Source of the DNA: Arthrobacter cryoconiti | GTDB lineage: Bacteria; Actinomycetota; Actinomycetes; Actinomycetales; Micrococcaceae | Assembly (NCBI RefSeq): GCF_020905375.1 | Contig: NZ_JAJJBU010000015.1 | Location: 1 to 64,000 of the forward strand | Reading direction: 5' to 3' | DNA length: 64,000 nucleotides | In this document: positions 26,294 to 35,091 of the stretch, piece by piece | Layout of the letters: each line of letters starts with the position of its first letter | Position numbering within the stretch: position 1 is the first letter of the stretch | Translations under genes and position numbers: made by a program | The notes under the pieces: generated by a model | Told to the model about the DNA's origin: nothing | Database searches by the model: none | The model's input: only the letters and a program-made list of their open reading frames with translations

Positions 26294-27073
26294 CTAGAGT
26301 TTGTCGAAGTCAGCTTCGTCGACTGTGTCTTCGGACTGCTCAATCGCTGCCGGGGCAGAGGTTCCGCCAGACTTCAACGCGGCTAGGCGGGCTTCAATCT
26401 CGGTCTGCTCGCCCAGATCTTCAAGGCTGTTGAACTGTGCATCCAAGCTGGATGCGGCAAGTTCGTTCTGGCCGCGAACCTTTGCCTCTTCGCGGCGAAT
26501 CTTGTCCTCGAAACGGCTGACCTCGCTGGTGGGGTCCATGATGTCGATGCTCTTGAGTGCATCGTTGACCTGAAGCTGTGCGTCCGCAGTCTTGGACCGA
26601 GCAATGAGTTCATTGCGCTTGCTGGCCAGTTCGGTTAGCTTGCCCTGCATCTGCGTCAGGCCAACCTTTAGTTTGCCAACGACGTCGGTCTGGGCAGCAA
26701 TGGTCGGCTCGGCCGAACGGGCCTCATTCTCCGAGGAGATTTGGCGCTGCAGAGCAACCTTGGCCAAGTTGTCGAATTTCTGGGCGTCGGCGGCATTGCC
26801 TGCTGAACGGAATTCGTCGGCCTTACGGCTCGCTGCCAACGCCTTGGAGCCCCAGTCCTGCGCGGCCTTGATGTCCTCGTTGTAATCGTCTTCGAGCATG
26901 CGCAAGTTGCCAATGGTCTGGGCTACCGCACCCTCGGCCTCGGAGATGTTCGCCTTGTAGTCACGAACCATCTGGTCCAACATTTTTTGCGGGTCCTCGG
27001 CTTGGTCCAACAAAGCATTGACATTGGCTTTGGCCAGCTGTGCGATTCGGCCGAAAATTGATTGCTTTACCAT
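26294..27073 (-). CDS. pspA: phage shock protein A homologue (PspA/IM30)
   Basis: A 259-residue peripheral membrane protein that binds stressed membranes as large oligomers. The N-terminal amphipathic helix (SIFGRIAQLAKANVNALLDQ) is followed by EDPQKMLDQMVRDYKANISE and a long coiled coil rich in Glu, Lys, Ala and Gln, and by an acidic tail. I chose the ATG at 27073 because AAGGGG lies just upstream; the longer frame to 27106 adds a Lys/Asn-rich leader. It follows a TPM-domain protein gene by 116 bp on the same strand, as often seen in actinobacteria. Confidence 0.92.
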   Translation of the reverse strand: MVKQSIFGRIAQLAKANVNALLDQAEDPQKMLDQMVRDYKANISEAEGAVAQTIGNLRMLEDDYNEDIKAAQDWGSKALAASRKADEFRSAGNAADAQKFDNLAKVALQRQISSENEARSAEPTIAAQTDVVGKLKVGLTQMQGKLTELASKRNELIARSKTADAQLQVNDALKSIDIMDPTSEVSRFEDKIRREEAKVRGQNELAASSLDAQFNSLEDLGEQTEIEARLAALKSGGTSAPAAIEQSEDTVDEADFDKL

Positions 27074-27189
27074 TGATTTCCCCTTATTTTTATTCTTGAA
27101 CATCATCCATACTCGGTCTTGTGGTTGGTGTTGGCAGGACTAATTCGTATGAGTCTAACGACTTGTGAAACGTGAATGGGCGCCAGAGG

Positions 27190-29322
27190 CTAAAAGTTTC
27201 CTCCACTCCCGCCGAAACCGCCGCCACCGCCGCCTCCTCCGAAACCGCCGCCACCGCCACCGCCGCCTCCCCCGCCAAAGCCGCCGCCACCTCCGAAGCC
27301 GCCGCCCCCGCCTCCGGAGAGCAATCCGCCAATGATGCCACCGAGGATAGCGCCGCCCATACCGTTCATGGCGCCACCACGGTTGCCGTAGCCTCCGCCA
27401 AAGCCGCCGCCGTTGAAATGGTCAACGTCCGTCTGAGCATATTGGATGGCTTCCTGGGCCAGAGACTGTGCTTGTTGGGAGTAGACGAGTGCGTTGCTCG
27501 GGTCTGAGTCGGCGATTGAGACGGCGTAGTCGAGATTACGCTGGGCCTCGGAAAGGCGGGTACGGGCTTGCGAACCAACCCCTCCACGGCGAGCCAGAAT
27601 AAAGTCATTGGCTGCTGAAATGTGCGCCTGAGCGCCAGCGATACTTTGCGACAGGGCCGCCTGAGCGCGCAGCGCCTGTTGCTGCTGGTCGCGGATGCCA
27701 GTCAATAGGTCATCCAATTGCCCATGTGCGCTCTGAACGGCGCCCAACAAAGCTACTGGGTCGTCCTTGCCCTCAGGCGCCTTCTGTGAGGCGTTGGCCA
27801 AGACGGTTGCGGCTGCGGCAACAGTTGGTTCGTAGCGGGAAAATTCTGGCGATGCCACCATGGATTTGGCCCGTTGCAGATCCGTCAGTGCTTCTGGCAA
27901 TGCTGTTACCAGTGTTGCTGCTGCGTCGTTGATGGCTTGCTCGGTCTTGGCAATTGCTGCCAACAGGACGCCGCATTGGAGCAGGGCTTCTTCGGCGGCT
28001 TTGACGGAAAGTGCGGCATTGGCGGTGTCGCCATCGGCGAGTCTGGCATCCGCGTCGCCGGCGGCACTGTCGACGAAGGCTAAACGCTCGCTCGCTTGCT
28101 GGACGTTGTCCCGCACGGTGGACAGCGCCGAATCGGCATACTTGTCAGCCAACACGTTCAGGGTTTGTTCGGCAGCGGCCACCGATGAGGCTGAATTTGC
28201 GGCATCCACGCGGATTTTGGCCAATACCTGCGGCGCCGTGCGTTCCAGCTCCCGAAGTTCGTCAAAAGACTTCTTTTCGGCGTCAAGTGCGGCGTTGGCA
28301 TCTTCGCTGCGCTTGATAATTTCACCGAGCCATTGACGCTGCTCATCCAAGGTGTCTGGGATTTCATCGTCAAGTTGTTGCTGGAGTTTAAAAGACTCAC
28401 TGAGGTGCAGTTTGGCCGCTTCCAGGGCCTCTTGATACGGCTTGATGGCGGCGTCGCCGTAGGATGCCTGAGCGAACCCGATGTCATGTTCACTGTTCTT
28501 AATTGCATCGTCAGCAGCGATAAGTAAGGATCCCGCCTGGGACCGGAGTTCTTCGACGGTCTTTCCCGCATTGGCGTCCAATGGCTCACCATCATTTCCG
28601 TAGCCCTTGGCTTTGGCATCTGCGAGGCCCTTTTTGCGCTTGCTGCGAATGGCAAGGGCCGTCCCGGCACCACCCAGTACGACGACGCCGCCGATTCCCA
28701 GCGCTACTAACCCGCCGGTGGGGTTGGGAACGGTGCCGGATCCTCCGCCTGCCGCGTCACCGAGTGCTGCTGCTCCGTCGATGGCGGCCTGTGCCCAGTT
28801 CTTTTGGGCGAGCTGGGGCTTGATTGCCTTGTTTTGGATGGTCTGGTTTTTCGTCGCTGGGATCACGGAGGTGTCAGCCAAAAGGGCGTACTTGGAATCC
28901 GAAACGGCAACCACGAGGAGCGCGTCGTTAGCACCAAGCTGCTTCGAGTTAGCCACTTGCGTGCCCCAGGCTAGCCCGGTTTGGCCGTCGAAGGAATCGA
29001 CGAAGACGACGAAGTACGTTAGACCGTGATCCTTCGCCAGCTTGTCAATGGCGGCTTGGACCTCAGCCTTCCTATTACCGAGAACATTGGCGTTGTCAAC
29101 GATGTAGGTTCCCCCCGGGATGCTCACGGGGGGTTCTGAGTGCGCGAATGAGGGGAGATTCGCTGAGGTGGCCCGCACGGTTGACGATTCACTGATTCCA
29201 GCACCGACTCCAGTATCGGCAGGGCCGCTGGCGGCCTGCGCCATTGCCGTAGGGAAAACCGTGAGAGCCGCTAAACCCAGAACAGTTAGAAGTTGGGAAG
29301 ATAGCTTTATTCTTCTGAACAT
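27190..29322 (-). CDS. secreted TPM-domain protein with glycine-rich tail
   Basis: A 710-residue exported protein. The signal peptide ends near AMAQAAS (residue 31). The TPM domain, from about 70 to 190, has YIVDNANVLGNRKAEVQAAID and FVVFVDSFDGQTGLAWGTQVA. A membrane helix follows (GGLVALGIGGVVVLGGAGTALAI, near 205-228). A long, mostly helical region to about residue 630 carries many Ala, Glu and Gln and would lie in the cytoplasm. The final 70 residues are almost pure Gly, with Phe and Tyr. The pairing with pspA suggests a role in membrane repair or quality control. The tail is a hallmark of this family and of unknown function. Confidence 0.88.
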   Translation of the reverse strand: MFRRIKLSSQLLTVLGLAALTVFPTAMAQAASGPADTGVGAGISESSTVRATSANLPSFAHSEPPVSIPGGTYIVDNANVLGNRKAEVQAAIDKLAKDHGLTYFVVFVDSFDGQTGLAWGTQVANSKQLGANDALLVVAVSDSKYALLADTSVIPATKNQTIQNKAIKPQLAQKNWAQAAIDGAAALGDAAGGGSGTVPNPTGGLVALGIGGVVVLGGAGTALAIRSKRKKGLADAKAKGYGNDGEPLDANAGKTVEELRSQAGSLLIAADDAIKNSEHDIGFAQASYGDAAIKPYQEALEAAKLHLSESFKLQQQLDDEIPDTLDEQRQWLGEIIKRSEDANAALDAEKKSFDELRELERTAPQVLAKIRVDAANSASSVAAAEQTLNVLADKYADSALSTVRDNVQQASERLAFVDSAAGDADARLADGDTANAALSVKAAEEALLQCGVLLAAIAKTEQAINDAAATLVTALPEALTDLQRAKSMVASPEFSRYEPTVAAAATVLANASQKAPEGKDDPVALLGAVQSAHGQLDDLLTGIRDQQQQALRAQAALSQSIAGAQAHISAANDFILARRGGVGSQARTRLSEAQRNLDYAVSIADSDPSNALVYSQQAQSLAQEAIQYAQTDVDHFNGGGFGGGYGNRGGAMNGMGGAILGGIIGGLLSGGGGGGFGGGGGFGGGGGGGGGGGFGGGGGGGGFGGSGGNF

Positions 29323-29579
29323 CGTTCACCCTTGTGTGCAGACAGTAGCGGGACGTTTTATGCTTCGACTTAGATTCTAGAGGGGCAGCCTTGTGGACGG
29401 CCATGAATTACGCCCTCGGCGTGGACACAATCGACACCGGAAGTAGGGAAAAGAAGAGATAATGGCAAGGAGAGCTTCACAGCAGCCTTCCAGCAAACGT
29501 TCGTAAATGTATCAGCCGCGAGGGTCATGATGGATATCAATAAGGGTTCATCAAGAATTTTTTCAATGAAGGGAACATC

Positions 29580-31466
29580 ATGTCCGAGAACATTGGTGGG
29601 GGCGGCAACAACAATGCGGACTTCCCCGCGAACAAGCCCGAGGATCACGAATCGCCAGAGCACGCTGGCGAGCAGGCGACCGTAGAGCACGCTGGCGAAC
29701 AGATACATGGAGAGCAGGCGCCGGCAGAGCAAGGACGGCCCGATTCGCAGGCGCCCGCAGAGCAAGGACGTCCCGTTGCGCAGGATGCGAACGCAACTGA
29801 ACGAATCGCACCCTTCAATTCCACGCAACCCATTCCTTCCGAGGCCCAGCACGCACAACAGCCTTACGCAGCAGCACCTCAGCACCCAACAGCCCAGAAC
29901 TCCACGTCCGAGCAACCAACAGCACAGCACCCAGCACCTCAGCAACCAACAGCACAGCGGTGGCAAGCGCCGGGCCAACACGTGCAGCCGCCGCAAACAC
30001 AGCAAACACTTCAAACACCGCAGCCATACCAGCAGCCGGGCCAGCCTGGGGCAGGTAATCACTCTGGCGCAAATCCGACGGCACCCATGGCACCGGCAAC
30101 TCCTGCACCGGTCTATGGCCAAAACTACGCTCATGTGCCCGACCAGGGGCAAGGCCAGCACAATGGTGGCACGCACGCAGATGCCGGGTATCCGGCGTCG
30201 AACTCCTACCCGCACACCCTGGCTCCAGCAGTCACCGCCCGGCCCAAGGACCGCAAAAAAGTTGGTCTAGGTCTCTTTAGCGCCAGCGTCGTTGCCGCGG
30301 CCTTGATCGGTGGCTTGGCAGCGGGAGGGGTTTCCGTGCTCCTGGGCTCACAAAATACGGGTACTGCCTCATCGTCCAGCCAACCGGCCGCGCCGCTCGT
30401 CATCAATAACACGGCGTCAGTGAATCAGGTCTCCGCCGCCGCGGCGAAGGCCATGCCGTCAGTGGTGACGATTTCCGCTACGAGTGGAAGCTCCGGCGGA
30501 ACCGGCTCGGGAATCATTTTGGACACGGAAGGGCACATCCTCACCAACACCCACGTGGTAACTCTTGACGGGGCTGCCGCACATGCCACGATCCAAGTGC
30601 AGACAAGTGATGGCAAGGTATTCGCCGGCTCCGTGGTCGGCACAGATCCGCTGTCCGACTTGGCGATCGTGAAGATCGATGCGCCAAACTTGGTGCCAGC
30701 GACCCTAGGGGACTCCAGCAAAACGAATGTCGGAGACACCGTCATTGCCATTGGTTCTCCGCTGGGCCTCAACGCCACGGTTACCGAGGGCATCATCTCC
30801 ACGCTGAACCGCACTATCCAAGTGGCCTCCTCGGCCGTGCCTTCCACCCCGAGCGATACAGCGCCGGATCAAAACGGTGGGAACGGTTTCCAGTTCTCCC
30901 CTCCCGGTGGCGGGCAGAGCAATCCCAGTGCGGCGACAGGCAGCGTCAACCTTAACGTCATTCAGACGGATGCCGCCATCAACCCCGGTAACTCCGGTGG
31001 CGCCTTGGTGGACGCGCAAGGCAAGATCATTGGTGTGAACGTAGCCATCGCCTCGGCTGGCAGCTCGTCAGCTTCCGGCACCCAGAGCGGAAACATCGGT
31101 GTGGGCTTCTCCATCCCGATTGACCATGCCAAACGGATTGCGAACGATATCATCGCGAACGGCTCGGCGACTCACGGACAGCTAGGAGTCTCAGTCAGTG
31201 GCACCTCAGCTTTGGGTGCCAAGAGTCAGTTCTCTGCCGGAGCCACCGTAGCTGACGTGACAGCTGGCAGTGCTGCGGCTAAAGCCGGCTTGCAAAAGGG
31301 TGACATCATCACCGGCATGGCCGGGCTGCCGATCGCCGATGCATCGTCTTTGACGGCAGCTGTTCGCGAGCAGTCTGGTGGGGCCACCGTGAAGATGACA
31401 TTTACCAGAGATGGCAAAACCATGGAAAAAGATGTCACTTTGGACACCATGCCGGCAGCCAAGTAG
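29580..31466 (+). CDS. HtrA/DegP-like membrane-anchored serine protease with PDZ domain
   Basis: A 628-residue envelope protease. Residues 1-220 are disordered, rich in Pro, Gln, Ala and His, with short internal repeats (EHAGEQ twice, QAPAEQGRP-like twice). A membrane helix lies at about 226-252. The trypsin-like domain has the full triad: His325 (TNTHVVT), Asp360 (LSDLAIVKID) and Ser472 (NPGNSGGALVD). A PDZ domain covers about 525-625 (AAAKAGLQKGDIITGM). The ATG follows GAAGGGA. It diverges from the TPM-pspA operon over 257 bp, so both may answer envelope stress. Confidence 0.93.
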   Translation: MSENIGGGGNNNADFPANKPEDHESPEHAGEQATVEHAGEQIHGEQAPAEQGRPDSQAPAEQGRPVAQDANATERIAPFNSTQPIPSEAQHAQQPYAAAPQHPTAQNSTSEQPTAQHPAPQQPTAQRWQAPGQHVQPPQTQQTLQTPQPYQQPGQPGAGNHSGANPTAPMAPATPAPVYGQNYAHVPDQGQGQHNGGTHADAGYPASNSYPHTLAPAVTARPKDRKKVGLGLFSASVVAAALIGGLAAGGVSVLLGSQNTGTASSSSQPAAPLVINNTASVNQVSAAAAKAMPSVVTISATSGSSGGTGSGIILDTEGHILTNTHVVTLDGAAAHATIQVQTSDGKVFAGSVVGTDPLSDLAIVKIDAPNLVPATLGDSSKTNVGDTVIAIGSPLGLNATVTEGIISTLNRTIQVASSAVPSTPSDTAPDQNGGNGFQFSPPGGGQSNPSAATGSVNLNVIQTDAAINPGNSGGALVDAQGKIIGVNVAIASAGSSSASGTQSGNIGVGFSIPIDHAKRIANDIIANGSATHGQLGVSVSGTSALGAKSQFSAGATVADVTAGSAAAKAGLQKGDIITGMAGLPIADASSLTAAVREQSGGATVKMTFTRDGKTMEKDVTLDTMPAAK

Positions 31467-31515
31467 ACGCTGGCTTTCCTCGCTGATGTAACAAGAAATT
31501 GATGTACTAGCGCGC

Positions 31516-31556
31516 AAGCGGACCGCCCTGGCATTCGTGCCATGGCCGGTCCGCTT
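31516..31556 (+). terminator. terminator after the serine protease
   Basis: The inverted repeat AAGCGGACCG and its complement CGGTCCGCTT, extended by further pairing around a TTCG loop, forms a strong hairpin 50 bases after the protease stop. The remaining gene-free stretch to 31839 has no other gene; it should hold the promoter of the second etfBA pair. Confidence 0.75.
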
Positions 31557-31839
31557 CCGCGTTAACCTTGAAAATTTATCCTTAGAATTTGGGAGCCTTC
31601 GTGGAATTTCGTCAGAGGCTGAAACCTCGGTAGAAGAGTATGCATGACGTGGGCGAGCGTAGAGATGGCGCCAATGCGCCGTCGAAATTTCGCTTGAAGT
31701 AAACTTTCCGTCCTGTAATTCCGGTGTTGGCCTGGTAAGAACTAAGCTATAACTGGCAAGGCCAAGGGCGATCCCGCCAGAGAGCCCGGAGCATGGGCGT
31801 AGGACGGGAACGATTGCGCCCATGACTCAAAGGACAGTA

Positions 31840-32646
31840 GTGGAAAACGCAGCACTGAACATAGTGGTTCTGGTTAAATACGTCCCAGATACGCAATTCG
31901 ACCGCCACCTCACCGGTGAAAATCACCGTCTGGACCGCAACGAGAGCATCCTTTCCGAACTGGACGAGTACGCACTAGAAGCTGCGCTGGCCATCACGGA
32001 TGACCGCGGCGGCGCCAAAGCTGGCAATTTTGTTACGGCGCTTACCTTGGGCCCGGCGTCCGCCGTCGCTGCCGTGAAGAAATCCCTTCAGATCGGGGCC
32101 ACATCCGGTGTGCACGTCAGCGACGAAGCTCTTGCTGGCTCCGATGCATGGAGTACGTCGCTGGCTCTCGCGGCGGCTGTCAGGACTTTGGGCCCTGTAG
32201 ACCTGATTATCACCGGAATGTCTTCCACCGACGGGGAAACATCCCTTGTTCCGACTCAGCTTGCGGCCCGCCTAGGCTTGCCAGCGATCACTTTCGCCTC
32301 ATCGCTTGAACTTGACGGCACCACGGTGACTGCCCGTCGGGACGGGGACGACGTCTCCGAAGACATACAAGCCACGCTGCCTGTACTGGTGTCCGTAACC
32401 GATCAAGCAAACGAACCGCGCTACCCCAATTTCAAGGGCATCCTCGCCGCGAAAAAGAAGAAAATTACTACGCTTTCCCTCGCCGATATTGGCTTGTCTG
32501 CTGACGCCGTCGGACACATCGGGTCCTTGACCCGGGTGGACTCCGCTGCGGAGCGCCCTGCCCGGACTGCAGGGACCATCATCACGGACGCAGGCGACGC
32601 CGGAATCCAACTTGTTGATTTCCTGGCCGCGCAGAAACTGATCTAA
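31840..32646 (+). CDS. etfB: electron transfer flavoprotein beta subunit (second copy)
   Basis: Second ETF beta, about 268 residues. It has the same landmarks as the first copy: VVLVKYVPDTQFDRHL, the AMP-site region around TGMSSTDGETSLVP and the signature VTDQANEPRYPNFKGILAAK. Identity with the first copy looks moderate, so this is an old paralogue. I prefer the GTG at 31840, with AAAGGA five bases upstream; the ATG at 31822 is the alternative. In actinobacteria an etfBA pair sits near iscS and mnmA, and that arrangement is seen here, so this is probably the general ETF. Confidence 0.9.
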   Translation: MENAALNIVVLVKYVPDTQFDRHLTGENHRLDRNESILSELDEYALEAALAITDDRGGAKAGNFVTALTLGPASAVAAVKKSLQIGATSGVHVSDEALAGSDAWSTSLALAAAVRTLGPVDLIITGMSSTDGETSLVPTQLAARLGLPAITFASSLELDGTTVTARRDGDDVSEDIQATLPVLVSVTDQANEPRYPNFKGILAAKKKKITTLSLADIGLSADAVGHIGSLTRVDSAAERPARTAGTIITDAGDAGIQLVDFLAAQKLI

Positions 32647-32655
32647 GGACCATCC

Positions 32656-33624
32656 ATGACTGCAATTGTTGTATTTATTGACCAGATCAACGCATCCGGA
32701 ACCCTTCACTCCACTTCCCAGCAACTGCTGACGCTAGCCCGCAGTGCCGGGGAAGCTGTTGTGGTCGTGGCGGGGCCTGTCAGTGAGGACCTGGCCGCTG
32801 AGTTGGGCGTCCACGGAGTCGCCCGTGTGCTGCACAGCGAACAGAGCGAGCTCGCAGACTTTTTGATCGCGCCGAAAGCCGATCTTGTGGCTCAAGTAGC
32901 TGCGTCCGTGTCCGCCTCGGCAGTTCTGCTCGAGAACAGTCCGGCGGGCAAGGAAATTGCCGCCCGCGTGGGCGTGGCCCTGAACGCGGGAGTGATCACG
33001 GACGCTGTGACTGTGGAGAACCAGGGTGGGGCGTTGCTAGCCCACAAATCGGTGTTAGCAGGTTCTTATATGGTCCAAGCGCAAGCCACCTCTGCCGTCA
33101 CGGTCATCAGTGTTAAGTCACACAGTGTGGAAGCCAGGGCTGCAGCGCAGACAGTAGTGCCCGTCGTCGAGCGTATCGAGGTCACTTTTGGACCTGCAAG
33201 CCTGGGCGCGCGCATCATTAGGCGCACATCGCGCACCGCATCTGGCCGCCCAGAATTGGAAGATGCACGCATTGTGGTGGCCGGCGGTCGCGGCCTTGAC
33301 GGCGACTTCGGTCCGGTGGAGGAACTGGCAGATGTCTTGGGTGCAGCTGTTGGTGCTTCCCGGGCAGCGACGGATGCAGGCTGGATTTCACACGCCGCGC
33401 AGGTGGGCCAGACGGGCAAGAAGGTCTCGCCGCAGCTGTATATCTCCGTTGGAATATCAGGTGCGATTCAGCAAAAAGCTGGAATGCAAACTTCCAAGGT
33501 GATTGTCGCGGTGAATAAGGACTCGGAATCGCCCGTCTTCGAGATTGCTGATTTTGGAATTGTGGGAGACCTGTTCAAGGTGCTGCCGCAAGCCGTGGAG
33601 GAAATTAAGCGTCGCCGCTCTTAG
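32656..33624 (+). CDS. etfA: electron transfer flavoprotein alpha subunit (second copy)
   Basis: FAD-binding ETF alpha, 322 residues. The FAD domain includes [67 protein letters not shown] and [10 protein letters not shown]. It follows etfB by nine bases with AAGGACC before the ATG. The C-terminus ends in a basic cluster (EEIKRRRS). The operon is closed by a large inverted repeat directly downstream. Confidence 0.92.
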   Translation: MTAIVVFIDQINASGTLHSTSQQLLTLARSAGEAVVVVAGPVSEDLAAELGVHGVARVLHSEQSELADFLIAPKADLVAQVAASVSASAVLLENSPAGKEIAARVGVALNAGVITDAVTVENQGGALLAHKSVLAGSYMVQAQATSAVTVISVKSHSVEARAAAQTVVPVVERIEVTFGPASLGARIIRRTSRTASGRPELEDARIVVAGGRGLDGDFGPVEELADVLGAAVGASRAATDAGWISHAAQVGQTGKKVSPQLYISVGISGAIQQKAGMQTSKVIVAVNKDSESPVFEIADFGIVGDLFKVLPQAVEEIKRRRS

Positions 33625-33632
33625 ACCCACGA

Positions 33633-33706
33633 CCAACTGACCCGCAATTGATGCTCAAAAATCGATCAAAATGACGATTTTTCAGCATCAATTGCGGGTC
33701 AGTTGG
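33633..33706. terminator. long inverted repeat between convergent genes
   Basis: Arms of 32 bases (33633-33664 and 33675-33706) match with one mismatch around a ten-base loop. The outer part reads CCAACTGACCCGCAATTGAT, and the inner part carries AAAAATCG and its complement. It sits between etfA (plus) and a methyltransferase gene (minus). It is much longer than a normal terminator and shares its core with the hairpin at 38076-38141. Confidence 0.8.
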
Positions 33707-33717
33707 TTGCTAACAGC

Positions 33718-34521
33718 TTAGGCGGGGACGGAGCCAATGCCGATCAGTGCGTCCGAGTTCATTTCAACCTGTGGTCCCACGGAGTGAATGAACTCGCGGC
33801 GGACCCGAGCAATGGCTTCGGGGTCACGCGGAAGCAGTGTTCGCCAGCCACTTCCCATGACCAGATTCCAGGCCATGTCCGCATCCACGGAAAGTGTCAG
33901 CGGATGCGTGGAGATGGACACGTCTTCCAAGCCACGTTCGCCCAGCCATGCGGCGAGCAATGCAGGTGAGGCTACCTTGGCCATGTTCTGGTTGGGTAGC
34001 GGGACGACGTCGGCAAGACGTGGGCGCTCCTTGACCGCAGCGTCCCGGATGAGGCTCGCAAATGGTTCCAGTGCTCCCTCCACCCACGTGCTGGTGACCA
34101 GGCGGCCACCAGGACGAAGCAGGGACACCAGATGTTCCACGCCAGCTTCCATATCGGAAAAGAAAAACATGCTGTAGGAGCAGAGCACAGCATCAAAAAT
34201 ACGGTGACCACGCCACTGGGTGACGTCTGCCTCAGTCAAAGTGGTGTTGAGAATCCGGCGCTCACCCAAGTTGGCTGCTGCCATGCGCAGCAGCCCGGTG
34301 GAAAGGTCGACGCCGTCGACCGTCCCCGTGGGTCCGACGGCTAAGGCGGCGGGCACCGTGGCCGCGCCAGCCCCACAGCACGCATCCAGAACCTTTTCAC
34401 CTGGCTGCAGGACGGCAGTTTCGGCGACATCGCGGCCCATGGGGTCCCAGAGTTTCTGTGCCCACGACTCGAACTGCAATGCTCCGTCGGTGAACGCCAG
34501 GCCAGGATCTCTTGCGGACAT
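33718..34521 (-). CDS. SAM-dependent methyltransferase
   Basis: A 267-residue class I methyltransferase, cytoplasmic. Motif I is VLDACCGAGAATVPAAL, the acidic residue of motif II is in VDGVDLSTGLL, and motif III/IV region reads FDAVLCSYSMFFF, followed by LLRPGGRLVTSTWVEG. This is the UbiE/COQ5-like fold used on small molecules. The C-terminal region has no specific motif I can assign. It is transcribed toward etfA, with the inverted repeat between them. Substrate unknown. Confidence 0.85.
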   Translation of the reverse strand: MSARDPGLAFTDGALQFESWAQKLWDPMGRDVAETAVLQPGEKVLDACCGAGAATVPAALAVGPTGTVDGVDLSTGLLRMAAANLGERRILNTTLTEADVTQWRGHRIFDAVLCSYSMFFFSDMEAGVEHLVSLLRPGGRLVTSTWVEGALEPFASLIRDAAVKERPRLADVVPLPNQNMAKVASPALLAAWLGERGLEDVSISTHPLTLSVDADMAWNLVMGSGWRTLLPRDPEAIARVRREFIHSVGPQVEMNSDALIGIGSVPA

Positions 34522-34600
34522 GCATGCCTCCAGTGGGTCAAAATGGGTAGGTCAAAATAGCTTGACAAATTTCCTTGGAAAAATGTAGCCCAAAAGGTGC

Positions 34601-35074
34601 TCAGGCTTGAATCTGGGCCCCAGCGAAGCCGTTTTGTCGCCATGCTTCATACACGGCGATCGAAGCAGAATTAGCAAGATTCAAGGAACGAAGCGCTGGC
34701 AGCATAGGCAAGCGGACCCGGGCAGTAACCTGTGGGCAGTGCTTGTCTTTCGCGGAAAGCCCCACTGACTCCCGGCCAAACATCAAGACGTCGCCGGGCT
34801 GGTAGGCGATGTCGGTGTAGCTACTTTCACCATCAGAGGTAAAAGCAAACACGCGCGTGGGAGCTAATGCCTCCCACGCAGCATCCAACGACTTGTGGAT
34901 AGTGACTACCGCGAGATCGTGATAATCAAGTCCGGCGCGGCGGAGTTTGGCGTCGGAGAGGTCAAAGCCGAGGGGCTCCACCAGATGCAGCTGTGCACCC
35001 GTGATAGCCGCCAAGCGGATGGCGTTGCCTGTATTGCCTGGAATTTCTGGGGAAACAAATAAGATACGGAACAC
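34601..35074 (-). CDS. trmL: tRNA (cytidine(34)-2'-O)-methyltransferase
   Basis: A SPOUT-class RNA methyltransferase of 157 residues that modifies the wobble base of some leucine tRNAs. The trefoil-knot motifs are seen: SPEIPGNTGNAIRLAAITGA, LMFGRESVGLSAKD, and LRSLNLANSASIAVYEAWRQ. Length matches TrmL, which lacks extra domains. It begins 18 bases after the J-domain protein gene, so both are likely on one transcript. A second substrate cannot be excluded, since actinobacterial members are little studied. Confidence 0.9.
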   Translation of the reverse strand: MFRILFVSPEIPGNTGNAIRLAAITGAQLHLVEPLGFDLSDAKLRRAGLDYHDLAVVTIHKSLDAAWEALAPTRVFAFTSDGESSYTDIAYQPGDVLMFGRESVGLSAKDKHCPQVTARVRLPMLPALRSLNLANSASIAVYEAWRQNGFAGAQIQA

Positions 35075-35091
35075 GGATTCAGCTTACCGTG

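Noticed and set aside
29370-30215. 281-residue minus-strand frame rich in Cys, Arg and Leu
   Set aside because: It is the complement of the Pro/Gln-rich protease leader; composition and lack of a ribosome site mark it as a shadow.
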